From Gyromitra esculenta (taxonomy: Eukaryota > Ascomycota > Pezizomycetes > Pezizales > Discinaceae), in contig JBCAML010000018.1 of assembly GCA_038503075.1 (NCBI GenBank), positions 1,302,001 to 1,366,000 on the forward strand: a DNA stretch of 64,000 nt. Reading direction: 5' to 3'. The translations under genes were made by a program, and so were the position numbers. Shown piece after piece: positions 34,606-46,200 of this stretch; the first letter of the stretch is position 1; the number at the start of each line of letters is the position of its first letter. The notes under the pieces were generated by a model, which was given only the letters and a program-made list of their open reading frames with translations, was not told where the DNA came from and did no database searches.

Positions 34606-36169
34606 ATGGAAGAACCCATATCAATAGCCGTCTCAATCATCGGACTCATATCTTTCGGTAGTAAATTAACTTCCCTTCTCCACACCTACATCGACAATGT
34701 CGCATCAGCGCGTATAGAGATAATCGAGACTACAAAGGAGCTTGAAGCACTGTGTCTGGTTTTACGAAGACTTGAGCAAGTGTACCGGCCTGCGGAATGG
34801 GATGCGGATTTAAGGGACGTGCTGGATAGCTGTCGGAAGATATTTGTGGAACTCGAGAAAATTGCTTCAGGCGCTGGGGGTGGGAAATATGGAAGTGGGG
34901 AATGTGAGGGGGGACTGGGAGGAGATACGGGGTGGACAAGGCGATGGAAAAAGTTGATGTTGATGCTGGGTGATGCAAAAGATATCGGCAGATTAAAAAG
35001 TCGCTTGGAGGCTCATAAGGCAACGCTAAGTATTACGCTTTTGGTGAGCCAATTGTATGTTAACGTGGCCCCGAGAGGCTGTTTATGCTGATGTTACACT
35101 GCATAAGGTGGTATTTAAGACTTTAAGTGCATAGGGCTAATGGTTTTACTCTCCCTGCAGCTCGAAATCATCGATATCGGAATCAAATGAACGCATTGAA
35201 AGAGCTACCCAGGAAGTTCGCGACATGCTACAGGAATCGGATGGTCTTAGTAACATATCTGGAACTACTTATCGACCTAGCGCTGTGCTCAAAGATTATC
35301 TTTCAGTTGGTGCTTTACGCGCATCTAAGTGTCCTGAGCCTTTATCACCAACAAGCATCACCTCTACCTCGGATTCTACGTTGTGCGAACCTACTACCCA
35401 GTTATCTGAGCCACCACTAGGCAACTTAGTCCACTCGGAAACCGAAAAACAAGGCGAGGAGAAAGAACCACAGATCAGCAGGAAACGAAAACGAATATCA
35501 GCATTCCTCCACCACACAACAAAGATCACCCTCCTCTCAGGTCCCAATGGCAAGCCTCGAAAAATCCACACCTTTCGCTGCCCACTCCATGTCGCTGCCT
35601 CCAACGGCGACGAAAGCACGGTCCGTGCGTTAGCGACCGGTAAAAACGTCAACTCAGCAGAACTGTACGGCCTAACACCTCTCCAGTTTGCTGCAGCTCG
35701 AGGCCATGCCAGCATCGTACGATACCTCATATCTGCGGGTGCGCACGTAAACTTCGCTTCGAGCGATCTTGGAGATTCACTCTCGCCCTTGGCTGAAGCC
35801 TGTGAATATGGACACTTGGAAACCGTACGTGCGCTTTTGGCAGCCGGGGCGGACGTGCAAGCCGTAAACCCTATAACGGGCGCAAGCTGCCTGTATCTTG
35901 CAGCCCGGACGGGGAGTGAAGGGATAGTGAAAGAATTACTAGCGAGAGGGGCTGACGTCCACAAGTCGGATCTGAACGGCAGGACTCCATTGCACGCTGG
36001 GGTACAGAGTGGGCGCAGGAGAGTTGTTAGGGCTCTGCTGCAGGCAGGGGCGGAGGCGGAGAGAGGCGATTCGAGGGGAAGAACGCCGTTTGAAGTTGCG
36101 TGGGGGATGAATTGGGGAGCAGGAGTGGATATTTTGGTTAAGGCAGGGAGAGCAATGGTAAAATTCTGA
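34606..36169 (+). CDS. Fungal_N-head ankyrin-repeat protein (NLR-like)
   Basis: Two exons are inferred: 34606-35054 and 35161-36169 (485 residues). Residues 1-150 form the fungal NLR N-terminal domain: a hydrophobic first helix (ISIAVSIIGLISFGSKL), LLHTYIDNVASARIEI, ELEALCLVLRRLEQV and a later KSRLEAHKATLSITLL helix. The intron (GTATGT donor, GGCTAAT branch) joins this to a short coiled segment SNERIERATQEVRDMLQE and a polar linker with a basic patch RKRKR. Six ankyrin repeats then run to the C-terminus, for example GLTPLQFAAARGHASIVRYL, HLETVRALLAAGADV and GRTPLHAGVQSGRRRVVRAL. There is no NACHT or NB-ARC domain. The architecture resembles short fungal NLR relatives involved in self/non-self recognition, but the function is inferred only. 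It appears intact, unlike the relic at 2236-2740. Confidence 0.8.
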
Positions 36170-37493
36170 GCTAACATGTTGCTGCCTGTCTGCCTGCCTG
36201 CCTGGGGAGAACCTTATCGGGGTGGGATTTTTGTGGGATTTTGCGCAAGGAGTTTTATTTCCGAGTGATATTATATGAATATCATCGGCTGGGAAGGTGC
36301 TTAATTGGTTTGTCTACGGTAACTGGAAGGACTTTATGTTAGGATATGTCTGTACTCTGGAGCCAGTAGTTTTATTCTCTCTTGATGGCTCCCTTAAGCG
36401 GGTCCACTTAACGCATTAGTTAGGGATATATCGGCACTAAAATACATGCAGCGTATGTAGTGCATACCGCTAAGCCAAGTATGCTGTCCCGAGTGAATGT
36501 CGTGCCCTATCAAATTTACGTAAGACCACTGTTCTGACGTTGAAATAAGGTTCAAGACAAGGTACTGTTGGCTGTCGAATAACCGACTTTCAACACTGCA
36601 ACCAAAGAAACATTATGCCGCAATCTATTCTGAGTCCGAGTTCCCCGAGATGCTACCACAATATACATAGATGTGCAAGGTACTAATATATGCTCAAACC
36701 CACCTTATTTTACTTTAGTTGTTTATCTCTGCTCATTGTAGCTGTAGAAACTATCATGTGTACGCGTGCATGTATTGGTGTTTTCTGGTCGCAGCGTCAA
36801 AAGTCGGTGATTTTTGACAACCAATAATATGTGCATTTCAGAGCCAACTACATAGGTATTTCTCTCGGAACTGATTCTCCAGAGGCCAAGATATCGGCAG
36901 ATAGCAAAGACAGGGGCTATGCGTATCTTGAACCGGATGTAAGATTTCCAGTCGAATCGCCTCCGAAACATTGGTTTTACTCTAGTGCCGTAATTGGAGT
37001 TGCATATAGTTCATTTGGTACGGTGGCGGGTTTATACGGAATCCCTAGGCTACTAGGAGGTGGCTAATGCGTATTTACACTCCCGATTCGTGGTGGAATC
37101 GTGTTGGTTATCGTAAATCGTTAAATTGGAGCTTTTGCGTGTCTGTTAACAAAGGGGATGGCCCGGTATAAATGAGCAAGTCGCCGGAAGAAAGAGAGAA
37201 CCGGGACTGTCCAGTCAGAGGCTTGTTAAGAGAGCACTGCTCTACGCGGTTGCTATACTTCAAGCCATTGGCCAGCAACGACCGCCTGAGCCCTCCGCGT
37301 AGAGACCATCACACTAGAGAGTAACACCAGCCTTCCAAAAGTAAAAGCAGTTACTAGCGTCAGCACGCAATTTTTGTCTCCTAAGGCCCAACCATAGATA
37401 CCTTCTCCATATCCCTACTGAAATCCACTACCAACTAGATTTCGTAAATCCGACATCCTTCGCTGAAAGCTCACCCTCTACTATTACAACCCT
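36170..37493. other. Intergenic region with CTGC repeat and long inverted repeat
   Basis: A CTGC/CTGT short tandem run follows the ankyrin stop (36182-36204). A perfect 10-bp inverted repeat (CTCTACGCGG at 37240-37249, CCGCGTAGAG at 37295-37304) lies between the genes. The frame 36831-37067 has no recognisable domain. No gene is called. Confidence 0.5.
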
Positions 37494-38025
37494 TCACAGC
37501 TTCTCCCCCCCCAACCTCCCAGCAGCCTTCAACCCCCCCTCTCCATGCACCAATACACAGGCCCCCTCCCCCGGCCCTCCCGCAACCACAGTCATGCCTG
37601 CATCCTCTGCAAAGCTGACACACTCCGCATCGTACGCCCCCGGCTGGAACCATACAGCGGGGACGCCCAGCTCCTTTGCAGTCTTGAGCGCTGCCAGTGT
37701 TGCAGCAGGCGGCGTGATGAAGCTCAGCGCAGTCTTTTTAGGGTCCGAGGGGAGCTCGTGGAGCGACGGGATCGTAGAGTGCGTTGTGCTGCCGATGGTG
37801 ATTTGGGGGACACGTGGGTGGACTCCAGTCACGGGGAGAGAGTGTGCAAGGTACCATGCAAAGACTAGATAGGTATTTAGGTCAGCTGCTGCAGGCTTTT
37901 GGGGGATGAGGCGGGGGTGGAGACGAGCCTTTATGACCGAAGCGGGAAGGATCTGGTACAGCGCCGAGGACGGCGAAGGACGGAGTGGAGAAGAACGTCT
38001 TGATCGCGGTGGACGTTGCGGGCAT
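37494..38025 (-). CDS. CoA-binding domain protein (YccU-like Rossmann fold)
   Basis: Small protein of the CoA_binding_2 type (155 residues). Exons 38025-37929 and 37864-37494 are joined across 37928-37865. The N-terminal segment FFSTPSFAVLGAVPDPSRFGHK matches the first strand and nucleotide loop. The join gives FGHKVFAWYLAHSLPVTGVHP, as expected for the family, followed by KTALSFITPPAATLAALKTA, VPAVWFQPGAYDAECV and a conserved C-terminus GMTVVAGGPGEGACV. The intron starts with GC rather than GT. No GT donor at that place keeps the frame, so a GC-AG intron is the best model. Members bind CoA or acyl-CoA; the role is unknown. It is divergent from the methyltransferase gene. Confidence 0.85.
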
Positions 38026-38579
38026 TGTGGTGGTTGGTTGGTTAGGTGTGTACTCTGCTCTGGCTTACGGGCTCAATTATCGCGAAGCTGGATACTAGAG
38101 TAGGTATTTGAGTCTTGAGAGTAGCGTCGGTAGGCTCCGGCCTTCTGTTCCTAGATAGAACCCCGCTGTATCGGTGTCCGCTGCGTTATTCGCTGGCAGG
38201 CCGTAGGCTGTGGCGCCGGGGGTCCTGCGCCTAGAGTACTCTGCTCGAATAGCACGTGGATCTGTGTCTTCAGCGTTACTCGGCCAGACACCAGAGTCAA
38301 TCATAGTTGGCTCGTATTCTGAACACGGCGCCTGCACAATGCTCCGGCACGTTAGCCGATAGCCGATAGCCGATACTGGCCTTGGCAGCGGAGCAGAAAG
38401 TGGTTGAGCGCTCATTGACTCACTGGTCTGCAGAGTCTGGCCACCGTGAAGTCTCCCATAAGCCCTGCGTTATGCATATAACAGACTGCATTAGTCTTGG
38501 GCTTTAGCAACATCGCTAGCAACACTTCACCAATTCTCACTCGCGCCTCTAATAGCTGGGTGCCTGTCCGCCTCTGACA
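38026..38579. promoter_or_regulatory. Divergent promoter, CoA-binding protein / methyltransferase
   Basis: 554-bp region between divergent starts. A direct repeat of GATAGCC (tagccgatagccgatagccg, near 38352-38371) is visible. The minus-strand frames here look like shadows. Confidence 0.45.
38352..38371. repeat. Short GATAGCC tandem repeat
   Basis: Three near-adjacent copies of a 7-bp unit (tagccga) in the divergent promoter of the CoA-binding and methyltransferase genes. Confidence 0.6.
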
Positions 38580-39625
38580 ATGGCTGCATTTGCGTAAGTC
38601 CCCCCATGCCACCTCTAAACCCGCACCGTCCTGAATATCAAAATAGAGAAGAATCCTTTGGCTACGATGCATACGCCGCCCACCGTCCCAGCTACCCGCC
38701 CACCCTCTACACAGAGCACCTGCTCCCATACCACCAAGGCCCTCGCTCCGTCCTCCTCGACCTGGGCTGCGGGCCCGGCACCGTAACGCGCCCGCTATCT
38801 CAACACTTCACGCGCGCAATTGGCGTCGACCCATCAACTGGTATGCTCGCTGCCGCCACCACCACCACCACCCCGCTAGACGCATATCCAAACATCGAAT
38901 ACCGCCTTGCCACCGCAGAGACGCTCCCGTTTCTGCGTTCCGGAGAAGCAGACATGGTGGTAGCCGCGCAGTGCGCGCACTGGTTCTCGTACCCCGAGTT
39001 CTGGGCCGAAATGGCGAGGGTCGTGAGGCCGGGGGGAACGGTGTCGTGCTGGGGGTACAAAGACCCTGCCTTCGTCGGGAAATACAAGGCTTCTCTTGTG
39101 GCGGCACGATACACGTATGCCGCTGACAAGCTTGGGCCGTACTGGACGCAGCCGGGGAGAGATAGGATCCAGGGGAGGTATCGCTGCTTTGTTCCGCCGG
39201 AGAGGGAGTGGGAGGCTGTGGAGCGGTGGGAGTATGAGACTAGCTTTCCGGATGCGAATGGAGAACGGGAGGAGGAGGAGGAGGAAATAAGGAAGCTGGG
39301 CTATACTCGGGAAGTCGTGGAGGACGCAGACATGCTTGGGAAACTGGTCAGGCCGGGAGAAGCGCTGATGAAGATGGCGATTCGCCTCGGGAAGCTGGAA
39401 CTGTATATGAGGACTTGGAGCGCGGTGCATGCGTGGAAAGAGGCGCATCCGCAGAGTATCGCCAGGAAGGACGGAGGAAGCGGGGACTTGATGGACGAGC
39501 TGTTTGACGAGTTAAGACGGCTTGTGCCTGAATGGAATATTGAGGGATGGAAAGAGTTGGTGGTAGATGTGGAGCTGGGACATGGCCTTGTTTGTGCTAG
39601 GAGAAAGAGAGGAAACAAGGAATAG
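38580..39625 (+). CDS. SAM-dependent methyltransferase (class I, TMT1/UbiE-like)
   Basis: Predicted SAM-dependent methyltransferase of the fungal trans-aconitate-methyltransferase-like group; the substrate is unknown. The preferred model has exons 38580-38593 and 38647-39625 (330 residues), beginning MAAFAEESFGYDAYAAHRPSYP, which matches the common start of this group. An unspliced alternative begins at 38606. Motif I is LLDLGCGPGT, followed by AIGVDPSTGML (motif II acidic residue). The YRLATAETLPF and MVVAAQCAHWF segments correspond to motifs III-IV, then VVRPGGTVSCWGY. The C-terminal half has an acidic insert and the motif TWSAVHAWKEAHP, typical of the group. A small CAC/ACC run at 38858-38872 encodes a threonine stretch. 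Confidence 0.87.
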
Positions 39626-40256
39626 GCGATATGGAAGTATTTTTTTTGATGGAGATTTCTCAAGAAATAGGTGTGTAGATAGTATTTCGGCCCCAACTGA
39701 ATCATTGGTGCTAGGATCTGGGGCTAAATAACCTCCACTCAACGATTAATCCTCTTGTATGTAGATCCCTCGTAACGTAAATATATGCAACTTTTAATAT
39801 TACGAGATATACATGTTGGCCTATGATGATGCTAGCATTTAAGCGTTTTAATGGGCTTATTTCGACTCTAATAATAGACACCTACCTCATTACCCTAACC
39901 ATCAAACTCAACTTCGGGCTCATAAGGGTCCCTGAACCCATGATGGCTCTTAACCCATTAGTATGAAGATAATAGACTGAAAGCAACAACAACAACTACA
40001 CCTATAGAACCACAGTGCCTGATTTCTCGCTTGTTAATACATCTCTCTCCGGATAGAACTCAATCAATCTATAAATCTAAGTCTTCGTTTCTATGTGAGT
40101 CCCTGCGTTTCATATATATAACCATATGAACAGGCGCGCTATTACAGGTACAGCTATATTTCGGTCATACAATACATACACCAGATTAGAATACACACCG
40201 AACACAAACGCCAAAAATGTACTTATACTCTGTCTACAAACAAAAATTTCCGGGTA
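39626..40256. other. Convergent intergenic region, no gene seen
   Basis: AT-rich 3' region between the methyltransferase and a minus-strand gene. No features are supported. Confidence 0.45.
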
Positions 40257-41482
40257 TCACTCCAGCTCTTCCTCACTCGCACTCTCAATCTCCACTTTCC
40301 TCACGGCCGGTCTTCTGCTGGGCCTCTCGTGTGTATCGTGCTTCTGCGGGAAATGCACATTTTGTATCTCGCAATACAGCAAAACCGGCTCCTGGAGCCA
40401 TCTTAAAGTCTCCGCAGTCAACCCTAAAGACTCTTTACTAGACGGCCAATCTTCCAACGCGAATCTTAGAAACTCTGGCTTCACTAGCAAATCTCTAAAA
40501 TCTGACATGGGGCTGCTGGTTAACGTTCCTAGGCAGCCCTGTCGTCGCAGCATATTCGTGAGTGCAGATGAAATTTTCGATGTCATGTTCCGCACGGATA
40601 GCCCTCGTGGTGTTGGTACCACTTGGATTACGACCTCTCGGAATTGAAAATGCATGAACAGTGAAGGCTTATATGATGGAGCAAAGCGACACCACAAGGC
40701 TAAATCGAAAGCAAACTCGGGTGTTTTGAAAAAAGATGCAGAGCGGTCTTCGATTTTGATCTTTGGGCGGGGCTTTTGCTCTGCTGTTGCTGGACGGGAT
40801 GGGCTCGTTGCTGGGTATGGCATGTTCGTTATTGGGCATGGCAAGTTTGTTACTGGGTATGGTAGGTTCGATTCTAGGCTGAGTGGACTGCTATCTGGTG
40901 TTGGTTTTGTCCGATTTTTCCTTGGCTCAGGTGAAAAACGCTGAGTTTGAGCATCCACTGTTACCAAGCTGGTTTCGGGAATTATAGGGCTCGACTTCGG
41001 TGTTAAATTCGACCACGTGTTCTTTTTGTGCTGTGGTAAGAAGGTTTTTGTCCCATCCAAGAGCGGCGGGGGTGCAGCACCTCCTGGAAGTACTAGAAGA
41101 CGTTTCCCTCGTAATGTTGGTACAAGATCGCTCCATAATTCTAGTCGCAGTAGTGTCATGTATGGATCTAACAGAAATATCATGGGTGGCATTTCAGCCT
41201 CGTCTCCGGCATTGCTGGATTTGGGGTATAAATCGTTCTTGACGATATTCCAAAATGCCTAAACAACGTTAGCTTACAGGACTAAAACGTTTCGTACGGG
41301 GAAAATACCGAATAGGTTTCTGCACGCGCGATCGGTACTAAAACTAGTATGGGGTCCGTGGTGTGCTTTAGGATGTAAACTTCGATAACGCGATTATCGT
41401 CTACAATCGTGAGCCCACGCTGGCCACGGGAACTAGTATAGTCAGAGAAGGGAGTTGTAGAGCCAGCAGGTGAAGAAGACAT
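40257..41482 (-). CDS. Uncharacterised ascomycete protein
   Basis: I recognise no family. Two exons are inferred: 41482-41309 and 41258-40257 (391 residues), joined across a 50-bp intron (branch GCTAAC) that gives ETYS followed by AFWNIVKNDLYP. The N-terminal 90 residues look like a small folded domain (GLTIVDDNRVIEVYILKH, PILVLVPIARAETYS). A disordered Pro/Ser/Thr-rich middle follows and includes a 7-residue tandem repeat (about residues 185-210) encoded by a 21-bp minisatellite. The C-terminal third (FAFDLALWCRFAPSYKPSLF, then FREVVIQVVPTPRGLS and LRRQGCLGTLTSSPMSDFRD) again looks folded, ending in a basic then acidic tail (SASEEELE). No signal peptide or membrane helix is evident. Confidence 0.65.
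40807..40869. repeat. 21-bp minisatellite in a coding exon (three units)
   Basis: Three diverged 21-bp units (start GTTGCTGGG, GTTATTGGG, GTTACTGGG) run in frame on the minus strand and encode the tandem heptads N-L/M-P-Y/C-P-V/I/A-T of the uncharacterised protein. Confidence 0.85.
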
Positions 41483-43222
41483 TTTGATGGAGCTTCAGGT
41501 GTTAGGATGGGATGGTGGTGTGAATGGAGGAAGTGTTTGAACAGCACGGCTGGAAACCTGATCGTGACGCAGTTCTAATAAACCAATGGTGAGTAAACCC
41601 CTAACCCTTATCTAATCAGCCCACCAGACCACGTGACGCGGCTTGAAAGCTTGGCCGCATGACCTCATTGCGCAGCTGCCGTTTATCAACTGACTGGCTC
41701 CGTCGAAGCTAAAATTACGATCTAATCCTGTTGACAGCGGTGGGATCGAATCGAATGGCAGATCTGCATGGAGCCAAGGGGTTGGGAGTTGTGTCCATCC
41801 CTATCCCGACTGCTGGGGGCTGCTGGGGGCACGAGACTAGCCGGGAAAGGCTGGCTACCCAATTCAAAGACGAGATTGTTGTCGGGTTGCCAAACGAATC
41901 GGCAAGTCTAGAGTACATGTCATTGGTAGTTTTAACCATGAAGATATTCTAGGTTAGGTATGTGGGGCGAATGGCGCTCCCCCTTAAACTTAATATGTTT
42001 GATATATTTCCCGATCTCGTTTACTGAAAGCAGGTACTCCGCGGTTAGCTACATGACATTGTGTGGGTGTGAACGCTCTCTTCTATCTAGACTGTGACGA
42101 GCAATTTGCCTGCACGTGATTAAAAAATTACTTTGAAACGAAGTTCCATTTGGTATAATACTACATGCATACATGTATTGCACATTACAGATCCCGATGG
42201 ATAACAGGCATACTTGCCTATATGTATGCTAGAGCACTGCTAAGACTGAATGGTCTCGACTAAATCCATGGAATACGCTATGAACTTAATACATGTAGCT
42301 AACTCAATAGCCCCATGTAACTCAATAGCCCCGTGTAACTCAATAGCTACATGTAACAACCGCAATCGCTTGTACATTTAGCCTGACCACTCAAGGTTTC
42401 GATAGCTACATAACATGTACATGTATATAATCTGTACTCAGAACCGAAGCGGTGTATACATGTAGTCATATGATAGATTCAACCGATAAGAAACGAATAT
42501 AATGTCTATTAACCAATCTGTAGCCGATACACACATGGAAGCATAAATCGCGAGTTCTAAAGCTCTCTCTACCCTTTGGGGTAGACTCTCTATTTCGTTT
42601 AAAACTAGGGATATTAGTGCCCTAGGCCGCCGTAATATGAGAAAGAGGTCGCTAAGGCGGAAACACTCATTTTGTCCCTGAATTTTATTCTGTACCTAAA
42701 AACAGCATGGAGTGTGATGGGATGGTCATACCTAGGTGTTTTCGAATACAGCTAAGTGTAGACTTACATACATATCACAGCTCCACTTTGGAACTTTGAT
42801 CCCGCCGGAAAAGAATAGCTGATAGCTCCTATCGGGGTTGTAATACCTATCCGGGCGCATCGATACCAGAGCTCAGGAAGGCTTTCTTTCCTATAAATAG
42901 GATGTCACCAACCGTGCATCTACAGTAAACCACCAGTCATGACCACTAATCATGGCCACTTTTGCCTAGGCTCTAAGAACCAATATTGATTGAATTCGAC
43001 TGATACCCACATTTACCGGCGCTCGTTAGAAGCTCTGCGGGGTTATTTGCCGGGAACCGTCGATGCGTGGTCGCAGAATGACGGCTTGGCACGCTTTCTG
43101 CCTGTACTGACCATCTGCCACACATGTCACCCCCGCGCTTCCCAGTATTGTGCCTCTCTCCTTAGTGCGTTACTTCCAGCTTCCTAAGACAACATCAGTT
43201 GAAGCTCACGACATCAACGACT
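41483..43222. other. Gene-poor island rich in TACATGTA motifs
   Basis: No gene is supported. Near the left edge a CACGTG E-box (41630-41635) and a telomere-like CCCTAACCC (41598-41606) lie upstream of the minus-strand gene. Between 42170 and 42464 there are five TACATGTA palindromes plus a three-unit 18-bp tandem repeat. The 73-codon frames on both strands at 41715-41952 are mutual shadows. Confidence 0.5.
42300..42353. repeat. 18-bp tandem repeat (three units)
   Basis: Units 42300-42317, 42318-42335 and 42336-42353 begin TAACTCAATAGC and end in ATG or GTG. The unit junctions create ATGTAAC, and the third unit contains GCTACATGTAAC, recreating the TACATGTA palindrome. Confidence 0.9.
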
Positions 43223-46200
43223 ATGATGTTATCTGGTGTCTCCCAGAGGGGTTCTAAGAGGACAGTACTCGGCTCCGGAGGCCTCCAACATAACCGCCGG
43301 TTCACATTTCTGCCAAATGCTTACCGTTATCGCTACGGTCTGATACGTATCATCAGAAACCAGCAAAAGAGACTGCCCGAGAATCCCTTGAAGCTGATCT
43401 TTTCTAGATCTCGAAAAGATAAAGGCTCACAGCAGCAACCAATACTTTACTGGGGCCGGAAATGGGAGTGTGAAGAGATAAATGGAGTAACTAGAGAAAC
43501 GAGTAGTGAATACGTTCCAGGAAAAGGGTGGGTCAGCATCCGTCCGGCTCATTCAGAGACAGGGAAGGAGAGAGCTTTCGATAATACCAAAAAGCCCACC
43601 GAAGAAGTGAGTACCTCTCTCACGGTGTGTGCTGGTGCTTTGGTGTTGACCTGGTCCCTTTCAAGTTCGAAATCGACCTCATTACCCTCCGTCGGGTACC
43701 GAGAGAAACTGCTGTCGGAAAATCTACTCAGAAGTCCGATGTCGTTCAAAAAAATCCAGAGAAACCCGCCTCGGAAAACCTTTCCAAGGCGGGGCAACGC
43801 TATAACCGAGAATCCATAGTTGATGCCAGCCTTGGATCATTACCCGTTGAATCACGACCAGCGAACGAAGAAGACTCAGGGACGCCCCCATCCAGTGATA
43901 ATCGTAAACCAGCCAAGGGGATGGCTAAAAAAGCACCTGTAAAGAATAATGCTGTGATCTCCGAGTCGACTAACGCTTCAAATGAACCTTCTCATAAATC
44001 TTCCAAGGCTGCGGAAAAAGCTAACAAAGAAAAAGTTCCTATTGATGCTCTGAAGGGGCCTCCTCTCTCCTCTACGGTAGGGACAGGGGTAGCTGAACGG
44101 GCAGTGTCTCCAGATGATCTTCCTGCTGAGCTTCCTGAGCTTCTTAAAGCGACGTCAAGAGGACCATCACCCAAGAAAGTAGTGGAAGCCGATCGTGAAG
44201 AGCATGCCTTTGCTCAGGACGAAGGGAGTTCTGCTCCACAAAGTACTAAGCTTGAGGAGAAAGCGAGAGCGATTTCCCCCCAAGGTATGCCTGAGTTTAT
44301 TAGATTTACTTTATTTCGCATAGATGCTACACCAGAATGCCAGAATGAAAGGGTAGTACCTCAGAGTTTTGCTCTTCCATCTTCCATCTTCCATTCCTAT
44401 TTCTTCGAGCTCCTGCTTTGGAATCGAAACGCTTCCATTTACTGCCAGTGCTATTACCTCTCCCTAGCTCACTAGTTTTCATATCCAAACATACACTTTT
44501 CAGCTCTCACTGCCCCTTTCTTTTGTTTTTGGTCTTTACCTTGTACTTTTCCTATACCTAGTTTCCGAATTTTGAAATCCTTTCTTCCCCCCTTCAAACT
44601 CTAGATTCGATTTTTTTCGTCTATACCAACTAAAATTATGTGTAGACAAGACTACAATCAAACCGAAAGATAGTCGTGGTGTTTTGGACGAAATTCTCGC
44701 CAAACAGAAGCAGACCTTCGAAAAGATGGCTCCGCCACAGCTACCATCAAAAACGGTAGTATCGAGTAAAGTTTCGGTGGCATATGTTCTCGATACTCTC
44801 GAAAAGCGTATCAAAGAGCTCGAATCTATGGGGGGGATCAATCAGCCTGTGCCTGCGCAAACAGAAAAAAGCAAAGTCGATTTGGATTCCACTACCTCGA
44901 GTGATGCATCTGTGAAAACTGTTAAAAAATCCTCTGGTTCATCATCGAAATCAATAGAACTGAACACGAAAGCAGGCAAACCTGCAACGAGTGGACCGGA
45001 GAATAGTAAAGAGGCGACTGAAAAAGTGCCTTTGCCAGTTTTGACATCTGAAAAGACACACAGCGCGAGCGGAGAGCTTGCCGCTTCAGGGTCAGTAGTT
45101 TCTATGGCGGAGCCCGCTTCTAAGCCGATTCTGCCGATTCCGACGGAACCGCTCGATGAAAATACGAACACTGTTGTGAAGAGCCAGACATCTGGTCCTG
45201 CCCAATCATTTAAGAAACGTGTGCCATTATCGCCACCAGCATCTATGGAGTCTAACACGCAGGCAAGTGTCGCTTCGAGTGACCTTACCGCCTCCAAGCC
45301 AATGCCTCTGAAGCCGGCAAAACCAGTCCTTGATGGCCCGAGTATTGTTGCTAAAAGAAAGACTGCCGAAGCTACGGAAGGGTCATTCGGGATTACACCC
45401 GCTTCGGGTGCGGTAGAACCATCCGACGCGATTGTCAATGCGACTGTGTTGGCAGCGAATTCTGCGGCTTCATCGAAACCGCAGACTGGGATCCGGAAGG
45501 GGAGCCCGGTTCCCAGTTTTTTCGCAAATGATTCTGTGACCGGTATTTTGGAAGAAGTCAGAGGGGCTTCTGCAACGCTGGCTTCGGGATCATTAGCAAA
45601 TGAAACATTTAAATACCACAAATTGAATATCGTCAACAGGCCAGGGGAGGATCTTGGCTCATCAGACGCGGACGTAGACATCTTATTGCCGAGTGATATT
45701 CGAGCAGCTTCCGGCGCACCAGGCAAAAAAGTTACCAAGCTTGAGACTGAGGCAGAAAAACAGCGGCGACGAACTAAGATGGTCGGAGAATTCGAGGTAT
45801 CCTATGAGCGAGAGAGGTTAGAAGCGTTCGGAATCGGAGTGGATGTGGGAGAGAAGAGCTCCAAAGCACTCCGAGTTGTAAACGCAGACAAGCCTGTGGA
45901 AGAAACCCACGATTTGGCGGAGAGTAGCAAAAGGCTTGACGGAAATGTTGCTTTTAGACCGGGGAATGGCGAAATGGTGCTGAAAGAAAGAGGAGTAAAA
46001 CGGGTGGAAGAGAGTGAAGATTACAGCTGGTCCGGTACGGAAGATGTTTCTGCTGAGGATGTCTTGGGGGTAACTCAATCGCCTACCAATCCTCGAACCC
46101 CACTATTAGCGACTAGCTCTGTTACGCAACAGGAAGTATTTCGAACTGGCGATACCTCCGCTCAAGCGTCTCTACCTGTTGTACACAAGTTTTTCGCATT

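Noticed and set aside
36831..37067. 78-codon plus-strand frame
   Set aside because: No domain, no splice context and AT-rich surroundings; not enough to call a gene.
38606..38646. Unspliced start of the methyltransferase at 38606
   Set aside because: Possible, but the spliced N-terminus from 38580 matches the family start and uses a GTAAGT donor.
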